Virus record (IMG/VR): IMGVR_UViG_3300027898_000042
Location: 1-23,003 of that record
DNA from: a virus
Length of the DNA stretch: 23,003 bases
Strand: one strand, 5' to 3'
Shown: positions 1-7,935 of the stretch, piece by piece
Layout of the letters: each line of letters begins with the position of its first letter
Position numbering within the stretch: the stretch's first letter is position 1
Program-made: the position numbers and the translations under genes
Notes under the pieces: generated by a model
The model's input: the letters and a program-made list of their open reading frames with translations, nothing else
What the model was told of the DNA's origin: nothing
Databases searched by the model: none

Positions 1-1
1 A

Positions 2-298
2 TTGGAGGCCGCGCTTATTCACGCCGGAGGATTCGTGACTTGCTTACACCGCGTGGTTATCCAATGCGTTCCCGTGGCCGATTGGGCGCAAGAGGCCGGG
101 AAGACGGTAACGGATGCCATTCAGCATGTGCGCGATGCCTTGGCCAGATTGGCTGATTTTTATCATCCGCCAAAGGAAATGGCCCCCACGGGACTGTCGT
201 TCCCCACCTTCGCACCCCCGCGCGGCGCATATCATACTCCCTCGGCGGGGGATTTCACAGGCGAAGATTTTGACGACCGAGGCCGATTAAGGGCTTGA
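2..298 (+). CDS. hypothetical protein, truncated by window edge
   Basis: The frame is open from the first complete codon and ends with TGA at 296-298, so the gene probably begins upstream of the window; the TTG at position 2 is not a convincing start. The visible 98 residues have a helical, moderately hydrophobic first half and a Pro/Gly/Asp-rich tail (roughly residues 58-98). I recognise no domain. It precedes the phage structural genes in the same orientation and is separated from the next ORF by about 115 bases. Function unknown. Confidence 0.45.
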   Translation: MEAALIHAGGFVTCLHRVVIQCVPVADWAQEAGKTVTDAIQHVRDALARLADFYHPPKEMAPTGLSFPTFAPPRGAYHTPSAGDFTGEDFDDRGRLRA

Positions 299-351
299 CG
301 GATGATTACGGAATGTGCTTATGCCTAGGTAGGGTTGCATTTTGCGCCTTG

Positions 352-366
352 TCTCACAAAATGAGA
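352..366. repeat. small inverted repeat upstream of the first small ORF
   Basis: TCTCA (352-356) and TGAGA (362-366) are perfect complements around a CAAAA loop. They lie in the 114-base gap between the first two ORFs, the only sizeable gap before the terminase genes. The gap also holds a TTGACG (295-300) resembling a -35 box but no good -10 box, so a promoter or operator here is only a suggestion. Confidence 0.25.
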
Positions 367-412
367 ACATAGACCCGCCGCGTGGGTCAATCAATGCCCC
401 AGGAGATTGCGA

Positions 413-628
413 ATGGCACGGCTTACCAGTGCAGCCCGTAAGCGTATCCCGGGCTCTAAATTCGGCCTTCCAAAAGAGCGCGCGTACCCCGTGAATGACC
501 CAAATCATGCCCGGAACGCCAAGGCGCGGGCCTCCGAGGAAGAACGAAAAGGCAAGCTGACCAAACGGCAGGAGGCCGAGATTGATCGTGCCGCTGACCG
601 CGTACTCAAACCGAGGAAGATGAAATGA
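413..628 (+). CDS. small basic phage protein (DUF6582-like)
   Basis: 71 residues from ATG 413, chosen because AGGAGA at 401-406 sits six bases upstream; the TTG at 407 would overlap that ribosome binding site. The pattern LTSAARKRIPGSKFGLP, then YPVNDPNHARNAKAR, is typical of a widespread family of short phage and bacterial proteins of unknown role (DUF6582-like from memory, not searched). The rest is a charged Lys/Arg/Glu helix ending in KPRKMK. Its stop overlaps the ATG of the next ORF (ATGA at 625-628), implying translational coupling. No enzymatic function is suggested. Confidence 0.7.
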   Translation: MARLTSAARKRIPGSKFGLPKERAYPVNDPNHARNAKARASEEERKGKLTKRQEAEIDRAADRVLKPRKMK

Positions 629-801
629 AGCACCCTGTACCCGGCGAGCATAAGCACGAAGGCCATCGTTCGAAAGAACGTGAATGGGACAAGCACCTCA
701 AGGAAGGCGCGAAGCATCTCGAACACCACCACAAGGAAGAGACTCGAGAGGTCGATCACCGGCACCTGGAGCCGCATAAACATCATGGGGGAGTACGTTA
801 A
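625..801 (+). CDS. histidine-rich small protein
   Basis: A 58-residue ORF that starts on an ATGA overlap with the upstream gene and ends TAA directly against the ATG of the next gene, so it is well embedded in the operon. Fourteen of 58 residues are His, with clusters such as EHHHKEE and HKHHGG; almost all the remainder are Lys, Arg or Glu. It is too short for a globular enzyme. Possible roles are metal or nucleic-acid binding, but no family is recognised. Confidence 0.6.
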   Translation: MKHPVPGEHKHEGHRSKEREWDKHLKEGAKHLEHHHKEETREVDHRHLEPHKHHGGVR

Positions 802-1335
802 ATGCCGGGTTGGTTATCGAACGGCCTGCCGCCAATCGGCGCTCCGGTCCAAAATGGTGTCACGGTCACCGCGAACTCCATCAACATCAATGGCACCCTG
901 AGTGGCGGGGAGGGTCTGAGTTATTCCAATCTGACTGCCTCAGCGCTCATCCCTGTGGATACTGAAACCGCGTCGGGTCAGGTCCCGCAGTCAGTCGCGG
1001 CCACCACATTCCAGATCGCGGCGATAGCCAGCGAGATCGTCTCCAATACCGCGACCAGCACCGTGCATGCCGCCACCCTCAATACGGTCGCGGGGCTGAT
1101 CACGACGGAGGCGCTGACCACGGCGGCTGGTTCCACCTATACCTTCACGCTGACTAACTCGCTACTCGTGGCCGGCGCGCCGGCGCCGCAGGTTCAGGTC
1201 CACTCCGGCACGAATACCGGAGGCGGCTTCGCGGTGACCAGCGTGACGAACGCGACGGGCAGCACTGTTATCGTGTTGACCAACACTGGGACGACGGCCT
1301 GGAACGGCACAATCCTGATTGCGTTTCATATCTGA
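802..1335 (+). CDS. putative virion structural or decoration protein
   Basis: 177 residues, starting immediately after the TAA of the His-rich ORF. It is rich in Ser, Thr, Ala, Gly and Val with alternating hydrophobic stretches (for example STYTFTLTNSLLVAG and STVIVLTNTGTTAWNG), a composition typical of beta-sandwich phage head-decoration or fibre proteins. There is no signal peptide, membrane helix or catalytic motif. It lies just upstream of the terminase genes. The structural role is inferred from composition and context only. Confidence 0.55.
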   Translation: MPGWLSNGLPPIGAPVQNGVTVTANSININGTLSGGEGLSYSNLTASALIPVDTETASGQVPQSVAATTFQIAAIASEIVSNTATSTVHAATLNTVAGLITTEALTTAAGSTYTFTLTNSLLVAGAPAPQVQVHSGTNTGGGFAVTSVTNATGSTVIVLTNTGTTAWNGTILIAFHI

Positions 1336-1365
1336 TATGGCGCAATTTTAAGCGGATGAAAATGC

Positions 1366-1659
1366 GTGTCTGATGAAAATGTAGTCAGAGGGGAAGCTGG
1401 ACGCTTTTTACCTGGTCAGGCGCCGAAAAGCCCTGGCCGTCCTCCTGGCGCGCGGTCCAAGTTATCCGAATCATTTCTGAGTGCGATGTGTGCTGATTTT
1501 GAGAAGCATGGTATCGCTACGATCCAACTTGCACGGCTCGCGGACCCGATGGGCTACATAAAGACAGTCGCGGGGATACTGCCAAAAGAACTAACTGGCG
1601 AAGATGGCAGTGCAATCGCATTAAGGATCGAGCGTGTCATCGTCGATCCGAAGAATTGA
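1366..1659 (+). CDS. small terminase subunit-like protein (DUF5681 type)
   Basis: 97 residues from GTG 1366. The N-terminus has GRFLPGQAPKSPGRPPGARSKLSE, a variant of the GRFxxGxSGNPxGRPxGxRxKxxE motif of DUF5681 proteins, followed by a helical part ending in GILPKELTGED, common in the small phage proteins that precede terminase large subunits. Small terminases recognise the packaging site on phage DNA and load the motor. The next gene is the large terminase, whose GTG lies 26 bases inside this ORF. The length is short for a full small terminase, so the assignment rests mainly on motif plus position. Confidence 0.65.
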   Translation: MSDENVVRGEAGRFLPGQAPKSPGRPPGARSKLSESFLSAMCADFEKHGIATIQLARLADPMGYIKTVAGILPKELTGEDGSAIALRIERVIVDPKN

Positions 1660-2920
1660 GACCGCCCGTGCGTTTCTCCCGCTCTTGGAGCCAGCGCGAT
1701 ATAAGGGCGCTCATGGTGGGCGAGGCTCGGCCAAATCCCACTTCTTCGCGGAAAGCCTTGTTGAACGCTGTCTTATGTGCCCAGGCACGCGATGGGTTTG
1801 CGTTCGCGAGGTTCAAAGGTCTCTAAAGGATTCTGTGAAGCGTTTGATTGAGGATAAAATTTCGGGTCTTGAAGTAGGTTCTCAGTTTGGTTACCGGCAC
1901 GACAGCACTCTTACCCCTGGCGGCGGCGTCATTCTTTATCAGGGGATGCAAGATTATACCGCCGAAAGCATAAAATCCCTGGAGGGTTTCCACGGCATGT
2001 GGGGCGAAGAAGCGCAAACCATGTCCGCGCGCTCTCTTGAAATGATCAGGCCGACAATTCGAATGCCTGGGTCAGAATTGTGGTTTAGCTGGAACCCCCG
2101 CGCGGCGACTGATCCGGTTGATGACTTGCTCCGAGGATTAGTGCCTCCGGCCAGCGCGAAAACGATCCGAGTGAACTGGCGTGATAACCCCTGGTTCCCC
2201 GCCGAACTCGAAGAAGAGCGTCTTCATGATCTTCGTGCTAAACCAGATCGTTATATGCACATCTGGGAAGGCGACTACGAACCAAAGGCAATCGGAGCGA
2301 TATGGGACCGCTTGGTAATCCACCGGAACAGAAAGGCTGAATTGCCTTCTCTAAAACGAATTGTTGTGTCAGTCGATCCTGCTGTCTCTGATGAGGCGCA
2401 TAGCGATGAGCATGGGATTATTGTTTCTGGCGTTGGCGATGATGGTCACGGTTACGTCGTTGATGACCTTAGTTGCCGGGGTGGCCCGGAGATTTGGGCT
2501 CAGGCGGCTGTGACAGCATTCGATAAATGGGACGCAGATGCGGTGGTGATTGAACGTAATCAAGGTGGTGATATGTGTCGCTACACACTTCGCACGGTAA
2601 GGCCCGGTCTTCCGGTTATTGAAGTTACGGCAACCCGTGGCAAGCATGTTCGGGCCGAGCCGATCGCCGCGCTTTACGCTCAAGGTAAAATCGGCCATGT
2701 CGGCACGTTTCCTGAACTCGAAATGCAGATGTGCCAGATGACGGCGGGTGGTTACGCTGGCGAAGGGAGCCCTGACAGGGTTGACGCATTGGTTTGGGGT
2801 CTGACGCAGCTATTCGGTGCCATGACGCGATCTAAAACTGTTGATGCCGTTCCCACCTTCGTCCCAAAAATCCCGCCGCTTCGACCCGGTTCCAACGGCG
2901 CCTCATGGCTCCGGCGTTAG
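1634..2920 (+). CDS. terL: terminase large subunit
   Basis: 428 residues; GTG 1634 is preceded by AAGGA (1623-1627). This is the ATP-driven motor and nuclease that packages phage DNA through the portal. Walker A is GGRGSAKS (residues 28-35); the Walker B/catalytic Glu region is MWGEEA (122-127); the coupling-type motif SWNP is at 152-155. The C-terminal RNase H-like nuclease has its acidic residues at D248 (SVDPA), E307 (VIERN) and D384 (RVDAL). The WVCVREVQRSLKDSV and SLEGFHG segments match the PBSX/Terminase_3 group. Length is normal and all key residues are present, so it should be active. Confidence 0.95.
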   Translation: MSSSIRRIETARAFLPLLEPARYKGAHGGRGSAKSHFFAESLVERCLMCPGTRWVCVREVQRSLKDSVKRLIEDKISGLEVGSQFGYRHDSTLTPGGGVILYQGMQDYTAESIKSLEGFHGMWGEEAQTMSARSLEMIRPTIRMPGSELWFSWNPRAATDPVDDLLRGLVPPASAKTIRVNWRDNPWFPAELEEERLHDLRAKPDRYMHIWEGDYEPKAIGAIWDRLVIHRNRKAELPSLKRIVVSVDPAVSDEAHSDEHGIIVSGVGDDGHGYVVDDLSCRGGPEIWAQAAVTAFDKWDADAVVIERNQGGDMCRYTLRTVRPGLPVIEVTATRGKHVRAEPIAALYAQGKIGHVGTFPELEMQMCQMTAGGYAGEGSPDRVDALVWGLTQLFGAMTRSKTVDAVPTFVPKIPPLRPGSNGASWLRR

Positions 2921-2961
2921 TCACCATCGGTTCAGTTACACCTAAAGGAAAGGCCATCCCC

Positions 2962-3291
2962 ATGCGTGAACCCCATCGTAAAGAAATGCGTCGCGAAGAG
3001 CCGAAGCGGAAGGAAGAACCCCGTAAGCCGCATCACGAAGCGTATATGCGCGGCCATAAAGACGGCAAGGCGGGGAGGCCCGCGAACCCTGGCGATCCTG
3101 AGACCAAGGCTGGTGGCCGCGGTGACGGGATGCGTGAGGCCACCCGCGAAAAGCCCGGAACCGAACGGGGTAAGCCCAATATGGGTAAGCAGCCGTCGCT
3201 CAAGTCGGACGGGATGAAGATAGCGGCGCGCGGCGAACGTGGTGCATCGAAGTTGTCGCCTATGAAGGCGGCTGAGATGCGGGTGCGGTGA
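2962..3291 (+). CDS. small basic protein, unknown function
   Basis: 109 residues from ATG 2962, preferred over the in-frame ATG at 2905 because AAGGAAAGG (2944-2953) precedes it and because 2905 lies inside the terminase gene. It is extremely hydrophilic: the first 30 residues are almost only Arg, Lys, Glu, Pro and His, and the rest is Gly/Lys/Arg-rich with no hydrophobic core, so it is probably disordered and could bind nucleic acid. It overlaps the next start (GTGA, 3288-3291). No family recognised. Confidence 0.55.
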   Translation: MREPHRKEMRREEPKRKEEPRKPHHEAYMRGHKDGKAGRPANPGDPETKAGGRGDGMREATREKPGTERGKPNMGKQPSLKSDGMKIAARGERGASKLSPMKAAEMRVR

Positions 3292-3485
3292 GTGCATCCT
3301 TTGCCGCGCCGCCGCTTTGCTGCCCGTCATGCCGCGTCCAGGATCGCGACGTGCGCCTGATGCGCGGTGGGACGCCTGATAAGGGCTGGCCGGACGGAAA
3401 GGTGCCGTATGAGGCGCTGCGCTGCCCGGAATGTGACTGGCAAGGCGTAGCGGTGGAACATCTCGGTTCAGGGAAGATGATATGA
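3288..3485 (+). CDS. zinc-ribbon small protein
   Basis: 65 residues from GTG 3288. Two CxxC knuckles, C12-x2-C15 and C46-x2-C49, the second followed by D-W, form a classic zinc ribbon; the intervening 30 residues include GGTPDKGWPDGKVPYEALR. Such small ribbons can bind nucleic acid or protein; no enzymatic residues are seen. It is coupled at both ends by overlaps (GTGA upstream, ATGA downstream). The zinc-binding fold is well supported, its role in the phage is not. Confidence 0.65.
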   Translation: MSASFAAPPLCCPSCRVQDRDVRLMRGGTPDKGWPDGKVPYEALRCPECDWQGVAVEHLGSGKMI

Positions 3486-3676
3486 ACCACAACATCAGCG
3501 ACCCCAAACCAACGGGCAACTTCTCGCAGCCGCCGTTGCGTTCTCTGGACGAACGGCGCGTCGATCCCGGGACGGTGCGGCGGGAGAACATCGACACCCG
3601 TTCGCCGCTTTCAACGGAAATCCCCCGGGGCCGCGATAATACCCGGTCGCCCGGCAGAGAGAAGGAGAAACGGTGA
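3482..3676 (+). CDS. hypothetical small hydrophilic protein
   Basis: 64 residues from ATG 3482, overlapping the stop of the zinc-ribbon gene (ATGA). Rich in Arg, Pro, Asp and Ser with no hydrophobic core; likely disordered. The stretch NFSQPPLRSLDERRVDPGTVRRENIDTR has no family I recognise. It is retained as a gene because of tight overlap on both sides, same strand and lack of a better frame. Confidence 0.45.
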   Translation: MNHNISDPKPTGNFSQPPLRSLDERRVDPGTVRRENIDTRSPLSTEIPRGRDNTRSPGREKEKR

Positions 3677-3894
3677 TGGCGCGTGTTCCTGTTGCCGCTC
3701 AGGCTGAAGCGAAAGACCGCCGCCGGTATGAGGTCGAAGATGCGATGCGCACGCTGGTTCGCGCGGAACAGATTCGTAAAGACCCGAAACTCATGGATGA
3801 CGTTCGCGTGCTGGCCACGGACCTGAAAAAGGTTGCTGGGCGCGAACCGCCGAAGAAGGAACGGGACAAACGTCGCGAGATTAAGAAGCGGTGA
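3676..3894 (+). CDS. hypothetical small charged protein
   Basis: 72 residues from ATG 3676; a GTG one codon earlier is equally possible, and GAAGGAGAAA (3661-3670) provides the ribosome binding site. The middle (RRYEVEDAMRTLVRAEQIRKDPKLMDDVRVLATDLKKVAG) should fold into two or three amphipathic helices, followed by a very basic tail, KKERDKRREIKKR. It sits 53 bases before the portal gene. Function unknown; a helical protein with a basic tail could bind DNA. Confidence 0.55.
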   Translation: MARVPVAAQAEAKDRRRYEVEDAMRTLVRAEQIRKDPKLMDDVRVLATDLKKVAGREPPKKERDKRREIKKR

Positions 3895-3947
3895 CCGAAT
3901 GCCACTCTAACATGATCTTCGAAAAAATTTTGTGCGCGCCTTAGTCT

Positions 3948-6113
3948 ATGTCGCTATCCATTGACGGACCAGACACAGAGATTGAAACGGAAGGCGAAAC
4001 CGAAGAAGCCGCTATCGTGCGTCGCGCGCACCGCCGCTTCAAGAAGTGGCAGGCGTGGGAGAAAGAGGCCGGAGAACATTGGCTGAGCGACTACAAGTTC
4101 GCTAATGGCGATGCTTACAACAACTTTCAGTGGCCTGACGCGATCTATCAGACCCGGGGGGATCGCCCCACTCTTACAGTCAATGAGACACGCCAGCACA
4201 ATCTTCACATTATCAATGAGGCCAAACAGAACAAAGCCAGCGTCCGATACAGACCTGTCGGCGACGGCGCCTCCCCTGAAAGCGCCGAGGCTATGGAAGG
4301 CATTTATCGCCACATCCAAAACCTTAGCAACGGACAGATGGCGCAGGGGCAAGCGATTAGTTTTCAGGTCCAGGCAGGTCTCGGCTACACCATTATCCGG
4401 TCTAAGTTTATCGATCAGAAATCCTTTGATCAGGATATATGGATTGATGGTTGTCCCAATCCTCTTGCCGTCGCGCTTGATCCTGATTCAGTTCAACCTG
4501 ACGGTTCTGACGCCCGTTTCGGATTTATCTTCGCGGATAGACCCAGAGACGAAATGGAGGAAAAATATAAGCGCCTACGCAATCGTGGGGCCACGGCAAA
4601 CGCGGTTGACGGTCAAGACAGCGGTTGGATCAGAGAAGATCATATCCGCGAGGCGGAGTATTACGAGGTCACCGAAGATCGGGATGAGTTGCTAGGAGAT
4701 GACGAAGGGAACGTGATATTCCGTAGTCAAACCCCGGCGAACTTATTGAAGAGGTGGGAAGAAGAGGCCAAGGCACGAGGTTCAAAACTAAAGCGCCGCC
4801 CTATCGTGCGGAAGTCTGTTAAGTGGTATCTGATTGTTGGCGACATCATTGTTGATGAGACCGATATCCCAGGGACATCCGTGCCGATCATTCCATGGGT
4901 CGGAGAGGTTACGGTCATAGATCAGCGTCTTGATCGTAAGGGCCACACCCGTTGCATGCTGAGCGCGCAGCAGATGGAGAATTATAACTGGTCTGCTTCC
5001 GTGGAGTTTGGCGCGCTACAAAGTAAGACACCATGGTTGATCGCGGCGGCGGCCATAGGCACCTATATGTCTTATTGGGCAAACGCCAACACGGAAAATC
5101 CGGCGTTTCTGCCTTGGATACACGTTGATGAAAACGGAAAGGATATCCCCTCCCCTCAACGCCAACAGCCTCCCGTGAGTGCTCCCGCCTATCTTGAAGG
5201 TGTCACCATGGCGAGGCAGTTCATGCTATCGGCCAGCGGCCAATATGAGGCGGAACTTGGCGCTCCTGGGAATGAAAGGTCGGGGAAGGCGATCAACGAA
5301 CGGCAGAGACAAGGCGACCGCGCTACCTATCATTTTATCGATAATCAGGCTCTGGCAATCAGGCGGCAAGGCGAGATCATCAAGGAATGGATACCGGTGA
5401 TTTATGACACGCCTCGCGTGTTGCGGATTATCGGGGAAGACGGAACCGAATCACACGTTCAAATCGATCCTGAAGCTATGGTGGCGCATCAGCGAACGGC
5501 CGATGGCGCGGCGGCGATCCTGAACCCCGCTGTAGGAAGGTATGAAGTCGTTTCCGATGTGGGGCCTGACTATGCCACGCAACGGCAGGAAGCGTTCAAT
5601 GCGATCGTGCAAATTCTGACGCAGGCACCGCAGCTAATTGATCGTATTGGAGACCTGTTGTTCAAGGTGGCCGACTTCCCACTGGCGGATCAGATCGCGG
5701 AACGGCTGAAACCCGGGCTGCCACCGGAGGCGCAACAGGCGATTACGGGGCTTCAGAAGCAGCTACAGAACCAAAATAGGCTTCTTGGAGAGGCTATGCA
5801 GGCGTTATCTGAGGAGCGGTTGAAGGCCAAGGATTACGACACGGAAAACACCGTCAAGGCGTTTGACGCCGATACACGCCGCCTCAGTGCGATGCAGAAG
5901 ATGCTGCCGATGGATGCCCAGGAGTTGCAGAAACTGATCCATGAGACCATGCGGCAGGCGTTGCAGGACAATTTGGGGCCAGTTATTGGAAACCTTGTGC
6001 AAGGCGTGCAACGGGATGCCGATCCCGCGTCTGGCGACGGTTCCGGTGAATTGCCGATCAGGGTGCCGGATGTTGGACAACAGGCCGCGAGTCCAGGAGG
6101 GATGGCGCCATGA
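3948..6113 (+). CDS. portal protein (P22 gp1-like)
   Basis: 721 residues, very near the 725 of P22 gp1. The portal forms the ring at one head vertex through which DNA is packaged and ejected and on which the tail is built. The N-terminal part (AIVRRAHRRFKKWQAWEKEAGEHWLSDYKFANGDAYNNFQWP) and the P-rich core (NPLAVALDPDSVQPDGSDARFGFI) are typical of the P22_portal family; residues about 580-690 form the long helical barrel/coiled region (LQKQLQNQNRLLGEAMQALSEERLKAKDYDTE). An in-frame TAG lies two codons upstream of ATG 3948, which fixes the earliest start; no strong ribosome binding site is visible. Its position after the terminase and before scaffold and coat matches P22. Confidence 0.92.
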   Translation: MSLSIDGPDTEIETEGETEEAAIVRRAHRRFKKWQAWEKEAGEHWLSDYKFANGDAYNNFQWPDAIYQTRGDRPTLTVNETRQHNLHIINEAKQNKASVRYRPVGDGASPESAEAMEGIYRHIQNLSNGQMAQGQAISFQVQAGLGYTIIRSKFIDQKSFDQDIWIDGCPNPLAVALDPDSVQPDGSDARFGFIFADRPRDEMEEKYKRLRNRGATANAVDGQDSGWIREDHIREAEYYEVTEDRDELLGDDEGNVIFRSQTPANLLKRWEEEAKARGSKLKRRPIVRKSVKWYLIVGDIIVDETDIPGTSVPIIPWVGEVTVIDQRLDRKGHTRCMLSAQQMENYNWSASVEFGALQSKTPWLIAAAAIGTYMSYWANANTENPAFLPWIHVDENGKDIPSPQRQQPPVSAPAYLEGVTMARQFMLSASGQYEAELGAPGNERSGKAINERQRQGDRATYHFIDNQALAIRRQGEIIKEWIPVIYDTPRVLRIIGEDGTESHVQIDPEAMVAHQRTADGAAAILNPAVGRYEVVSDVGPDYATQRQEAFNAIVQILTQAPQLIDRIGDLLFKVADFPLADQIAERLKPGLPPEAQQAITGLQKQLQNQNRLLGEAMQALSEERLKAKDYDTENTVKAFDADTRRLSAMQKMLPMDAQELQKLIHETMRQALQDNLGPVIGNLVQGVQRDADPASGDGSGELPIRVPDVGQQAASPGGMAP

Positions 6114-6244
6114 AACCTGAGAAGCGCGGTATCAAGGGGAAGAAGCCCGATGATCGCGAACCGGACAAGAGGACCGGCGCCGCGAAAAACGCCAGGCGGC
6201 ATCCGAAGATCGAGATCGGGCACAAGGGGGCGAAGAAGAAGTGA
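6110..6244 (+). CDS. very small Lys-rich ORF
   Basis: 44 residues from ATG 6110, overlapping the portal stop (ATGA) with GGAGG (6097-6101 region) upstream, and overlapping the GTG of the next ORF. About one quarter of the residues are Lys and another eighth Arg; it ends GHKGAKKK. Similar tiny basic ORFs sit after portal genes in related phages. Probably disordered and nucleic-acid binding if translated. Confidence 0.45.
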   Translation: MKPEKRGIKGKKPDDREPDKRTGAAKNARRHPKIEIGHKGAKKK

Positions 6245-6459
6245 AACGCTACCCTACCAGTTTCCAGGACGCCGACTGGCACGATCGTATGAGTGCGGCT
6301 CCCGATCCGAACGGTTTCATCGCACAACGCGGCGCCCCCACATGGGAAAAGTTGCACGATATGTGCGCCGGGTTTGTCCGTGACTGGGAAAGGTTGCCGG
6401 AACGGGATCGAAGGGCGTATGCGTTTCCAAATCCAGAGGATCGGAGAATGGCGAGATGA
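6241..6459 (+). CDS. hypothetical protein
   Basis: 72 residues from GTG 6241, overlapping the previous stop (GTGA) and ending on an ATGA overlap with the next gene. Aromatic- and Arg/Asp-rich: DADWHDRMSAAPDPNGF, then WEKLHDMCAGFVRDWERLPERDRRAYAFP, which looks like one or two amphipathic helices. No known family. Its reality rests on the tight coupling with neighbours. Confidence 0.5.
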   Translation: MKRYPTSFQDADWHDRMSAAPDPNGFIAQRGAPTWEKLHDMCAGFVRDWERLPERDRRAYAFPNPEDRRMAR

Positions 6460-6854
6460 AGCGGCGCGCGCCCCATATCCGCACGAAGCGCCTCGTCGAT
6501 TCGCTCCCGTTTGGTCCCGGTCTTAACGCGCACAGGCTTGTCGCGAAGACCGCGATCGAGATGGCCGAGGCCATGTTCGAACTCTATGCCCAGGATAATG
6601 CTTGGTATCGCAAGATGCGCGCTGACGGTGCGGTAACCGAAAAACAGGCCCGCAAGGTGTTCGTGGAACGGGTCGCGCCTCGGCTTTTGGAAGATGCCCG
6701 CAAGACACTGGTTTCCATGCTCGGACAGCCGGAAGACGTGGTTTCCGAGCACATGAAACAGGAGATATACGAGGCTCTGTTGCTGGATAACGACCTCCGG
6801 GCGAAGCGTTTTGTCGCGCCGGAAGAGGCGACGTTTCCGAGTAGCTTGCATTGA
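6456..6854 (+). CDS. hypothetical helical protein
   Basis: 132 residues from ATG 6456. Predominantly alpha-helical by composition (AHRLVAKTAIEMAEAMFELYAQDNAWYRKM, ARKVFVERVAPRLLEDARKTLVSML), with a basic N-terminus (MKRRAPHIRTKR). No catalytic motif or membrane segment. It lies between portal and scaffold, where P22 has no gene, and may be a lineage-specific head factor. I do not recognise the family. Confidence 0.6.
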   Translation: MKRRAPHIRTKRLVDSLPFGPGLNAHRLVAKTAIEMAEAMFELYAQDNAWYRKMRADGAVTEKQARKVFVERVAPRLLEDARKTLVSMLGQPEDVVSEHMKQEIYEALLLDNDLRAKRFVAPEEATFPSSLH

Positions 6855-6860
6855 GATGAG

Positions 6861-7103
6861 ATGGTTAATCCATTGATCAAAATTACAACTATGACCGGCG
6901 CTTTAACCGCTGGGGATGTCATCACCTTCGCGGGTGTAACCCGCTATCATTGGCTCGTCCGTTTCGCGGCCTGGGTGACCAGAACAAAATTGGAACCTCC
7001 TCGGCCTCGTGAATTTGTCGTGGGCAGTTGGACAAATGATGAGACGTGCGATCTTTACCCGTCCGGGGCGGTTCCCCGTGCGACTAACCGAGAGGCACCA
7101 TGA
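6861..7103 (+). CDS. stand-alone relative of a coat-protein domain
   Basis: 80 residues from ATG 6861. Residues 11-26, MTGALTAGDVITFAGV, match coat residues 242-257, ITGTLAAGDIITFASV, at 11 of 16 positions, and the following REFVV...DLYPSGAVP parallels RQFVV...TIYPALIPG in the coat. The segment between is replaced by an unrelated aromatic/basic stretch. In P22-type coat proteins this motif belongs to a beta-rich domain on the capsid surface. The ORF therefore looks like a duplicated and diverged domain made as its own protein, perhaps a decoration or assembly factor. Its stop overlaps the scaffold start (ATGA at 7100). Homology is my own alignment; function is inference. Confidence 0.6.
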   Translation: MVNPLIKITTMTGALTAGDVITFAGVTRYHWLVRFAAWVTRTKLEPPRPREFVVGSWTNDETCDLYPSGAVPRATNREAP

Positions 7104-7912
7104 GCGATACACTGACGGATACCCCCCAGGACGCGCCACAAGACGTTGCAGTGGCCCCGGCCGATCAAACGGTAGTTGATACTCCCCAAACGCAAGACGC
7201 GGCACCAGACGACACCAAGGCCGTCCCCGACGCCGATCAACCCGGTGACACGCCACCGCCTCCTAAGCCCAAACAAGGTGACCGCCGGTTTGCTCAGGTA
7301 ACAGCCCGGCTCGCGGCTGAATCAGAGGCAAGAGCCGCCGCTGAACGCCGCGCTGAAGCCGCCGAGGCGTTGCTCAATGCAAACAAAGCGCCAACCGATC
7401 AGGCGCCACCGCCCCCGGTGGTTGACGATGAAGCCCGCATCGCTCAGGTCATCGCGCAACGACAGTTGAACTCGCGGCTAGGGCAGATCGACAGTAAGGG
7501 CAAGGAGGCATTGGGCGCGGAAACATGGGAATCCGCCAAGGCAACCATGACGGCGCTCGGTGCCACGGCGAACCAAACATTTCTTCAGGCGCTTGCCGAA
7601 ACTGAAGCGCCCGAGAAAGTCTTCGCCGCCTTGGCAGACGACGCCGACGGTCTTGTCGAACTCCTTGCCAAAACCCCGACTGCGATGGCGGCGGCGATTG
7701 GCCGAATGGACGCAAAAATGTCTCAGCCGCCCCCGCCGATCAAAACGCCGCCATCGTCTGCCGCGCCTCGTCCCGCCGTTCCGCTTCAGGTCGCGGCGGT
7801 GCTGCCGGAGCCCACGATCTTCGACGATAATCTTTCCATGGCAGAATGGAACGCGATTTTCGAGAAGTCGGACCTGGGGAGGAAGTTGTTGGGACGGAGG
7901 CCGGGGCGGTGA
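7100..7912 (+). CDS. scaffolding protein
   Basis: 270 residues directly upstream of the coat gene, the P22 gp8 position. Scaffolds direct coat subunits into the procapsid and then leave. The N-terminal 60 residues are acidic and Pro/Gln-rich (disordered); residues 64-95 are an Ala/Glu/Arg coiled coil (ARLAAESEARAAAERRAEAAEA); 110-200 are helical; 209-225 are Pro-rich; the C-terminus has an acidic motif (FDDNLSMAEWNAIFEK) followed by the basic GRKLLGRRPGR, like the basic coat-binding end of P22 scaffold. Sequence is weakly conserved in this class, so the call rests on architecture and position. Confidence 0.75.
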   Translation: MSDTLTDTPQDAPQDVAVAPADQTVVDTPQTQDAAPDDTKAVPDADQPGDTPPPPKPKQGDRRFAQVTARLAAESEARAAAERRAEAAEALLNANKAPTDQAPPPPVVDDEARIAQVIAQRQLNSRLGQIDSKGKEALGAETWESAKATMTALGATANQTFLQALAETEAPEKVFAALADDADGLVELLAKTPTAMAAAIGRMDAKMSQPPPPIKTPPSSAAPRPAVPLQVAAVLPEPTIFDDNLSMAEWNAIFEKSDLGRKLLGRRPGR

Positions 7913-7935
7913 CGTTCGGTTTCTAAGTTAAGCGG

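Noticed and set aside
2932-3597. 221-residue - strand ORF
   Set aside because: Antisense to four tightly coupled + strand ORFs; Arg/Pro/His-rich composition typical of a shadow frame.
4105-4695. 196-residue + strand ORF inside the portal gene
   Set aside because: Alternate frame fully within a 721-aa portal gene of expected length; no ribosome binding site.
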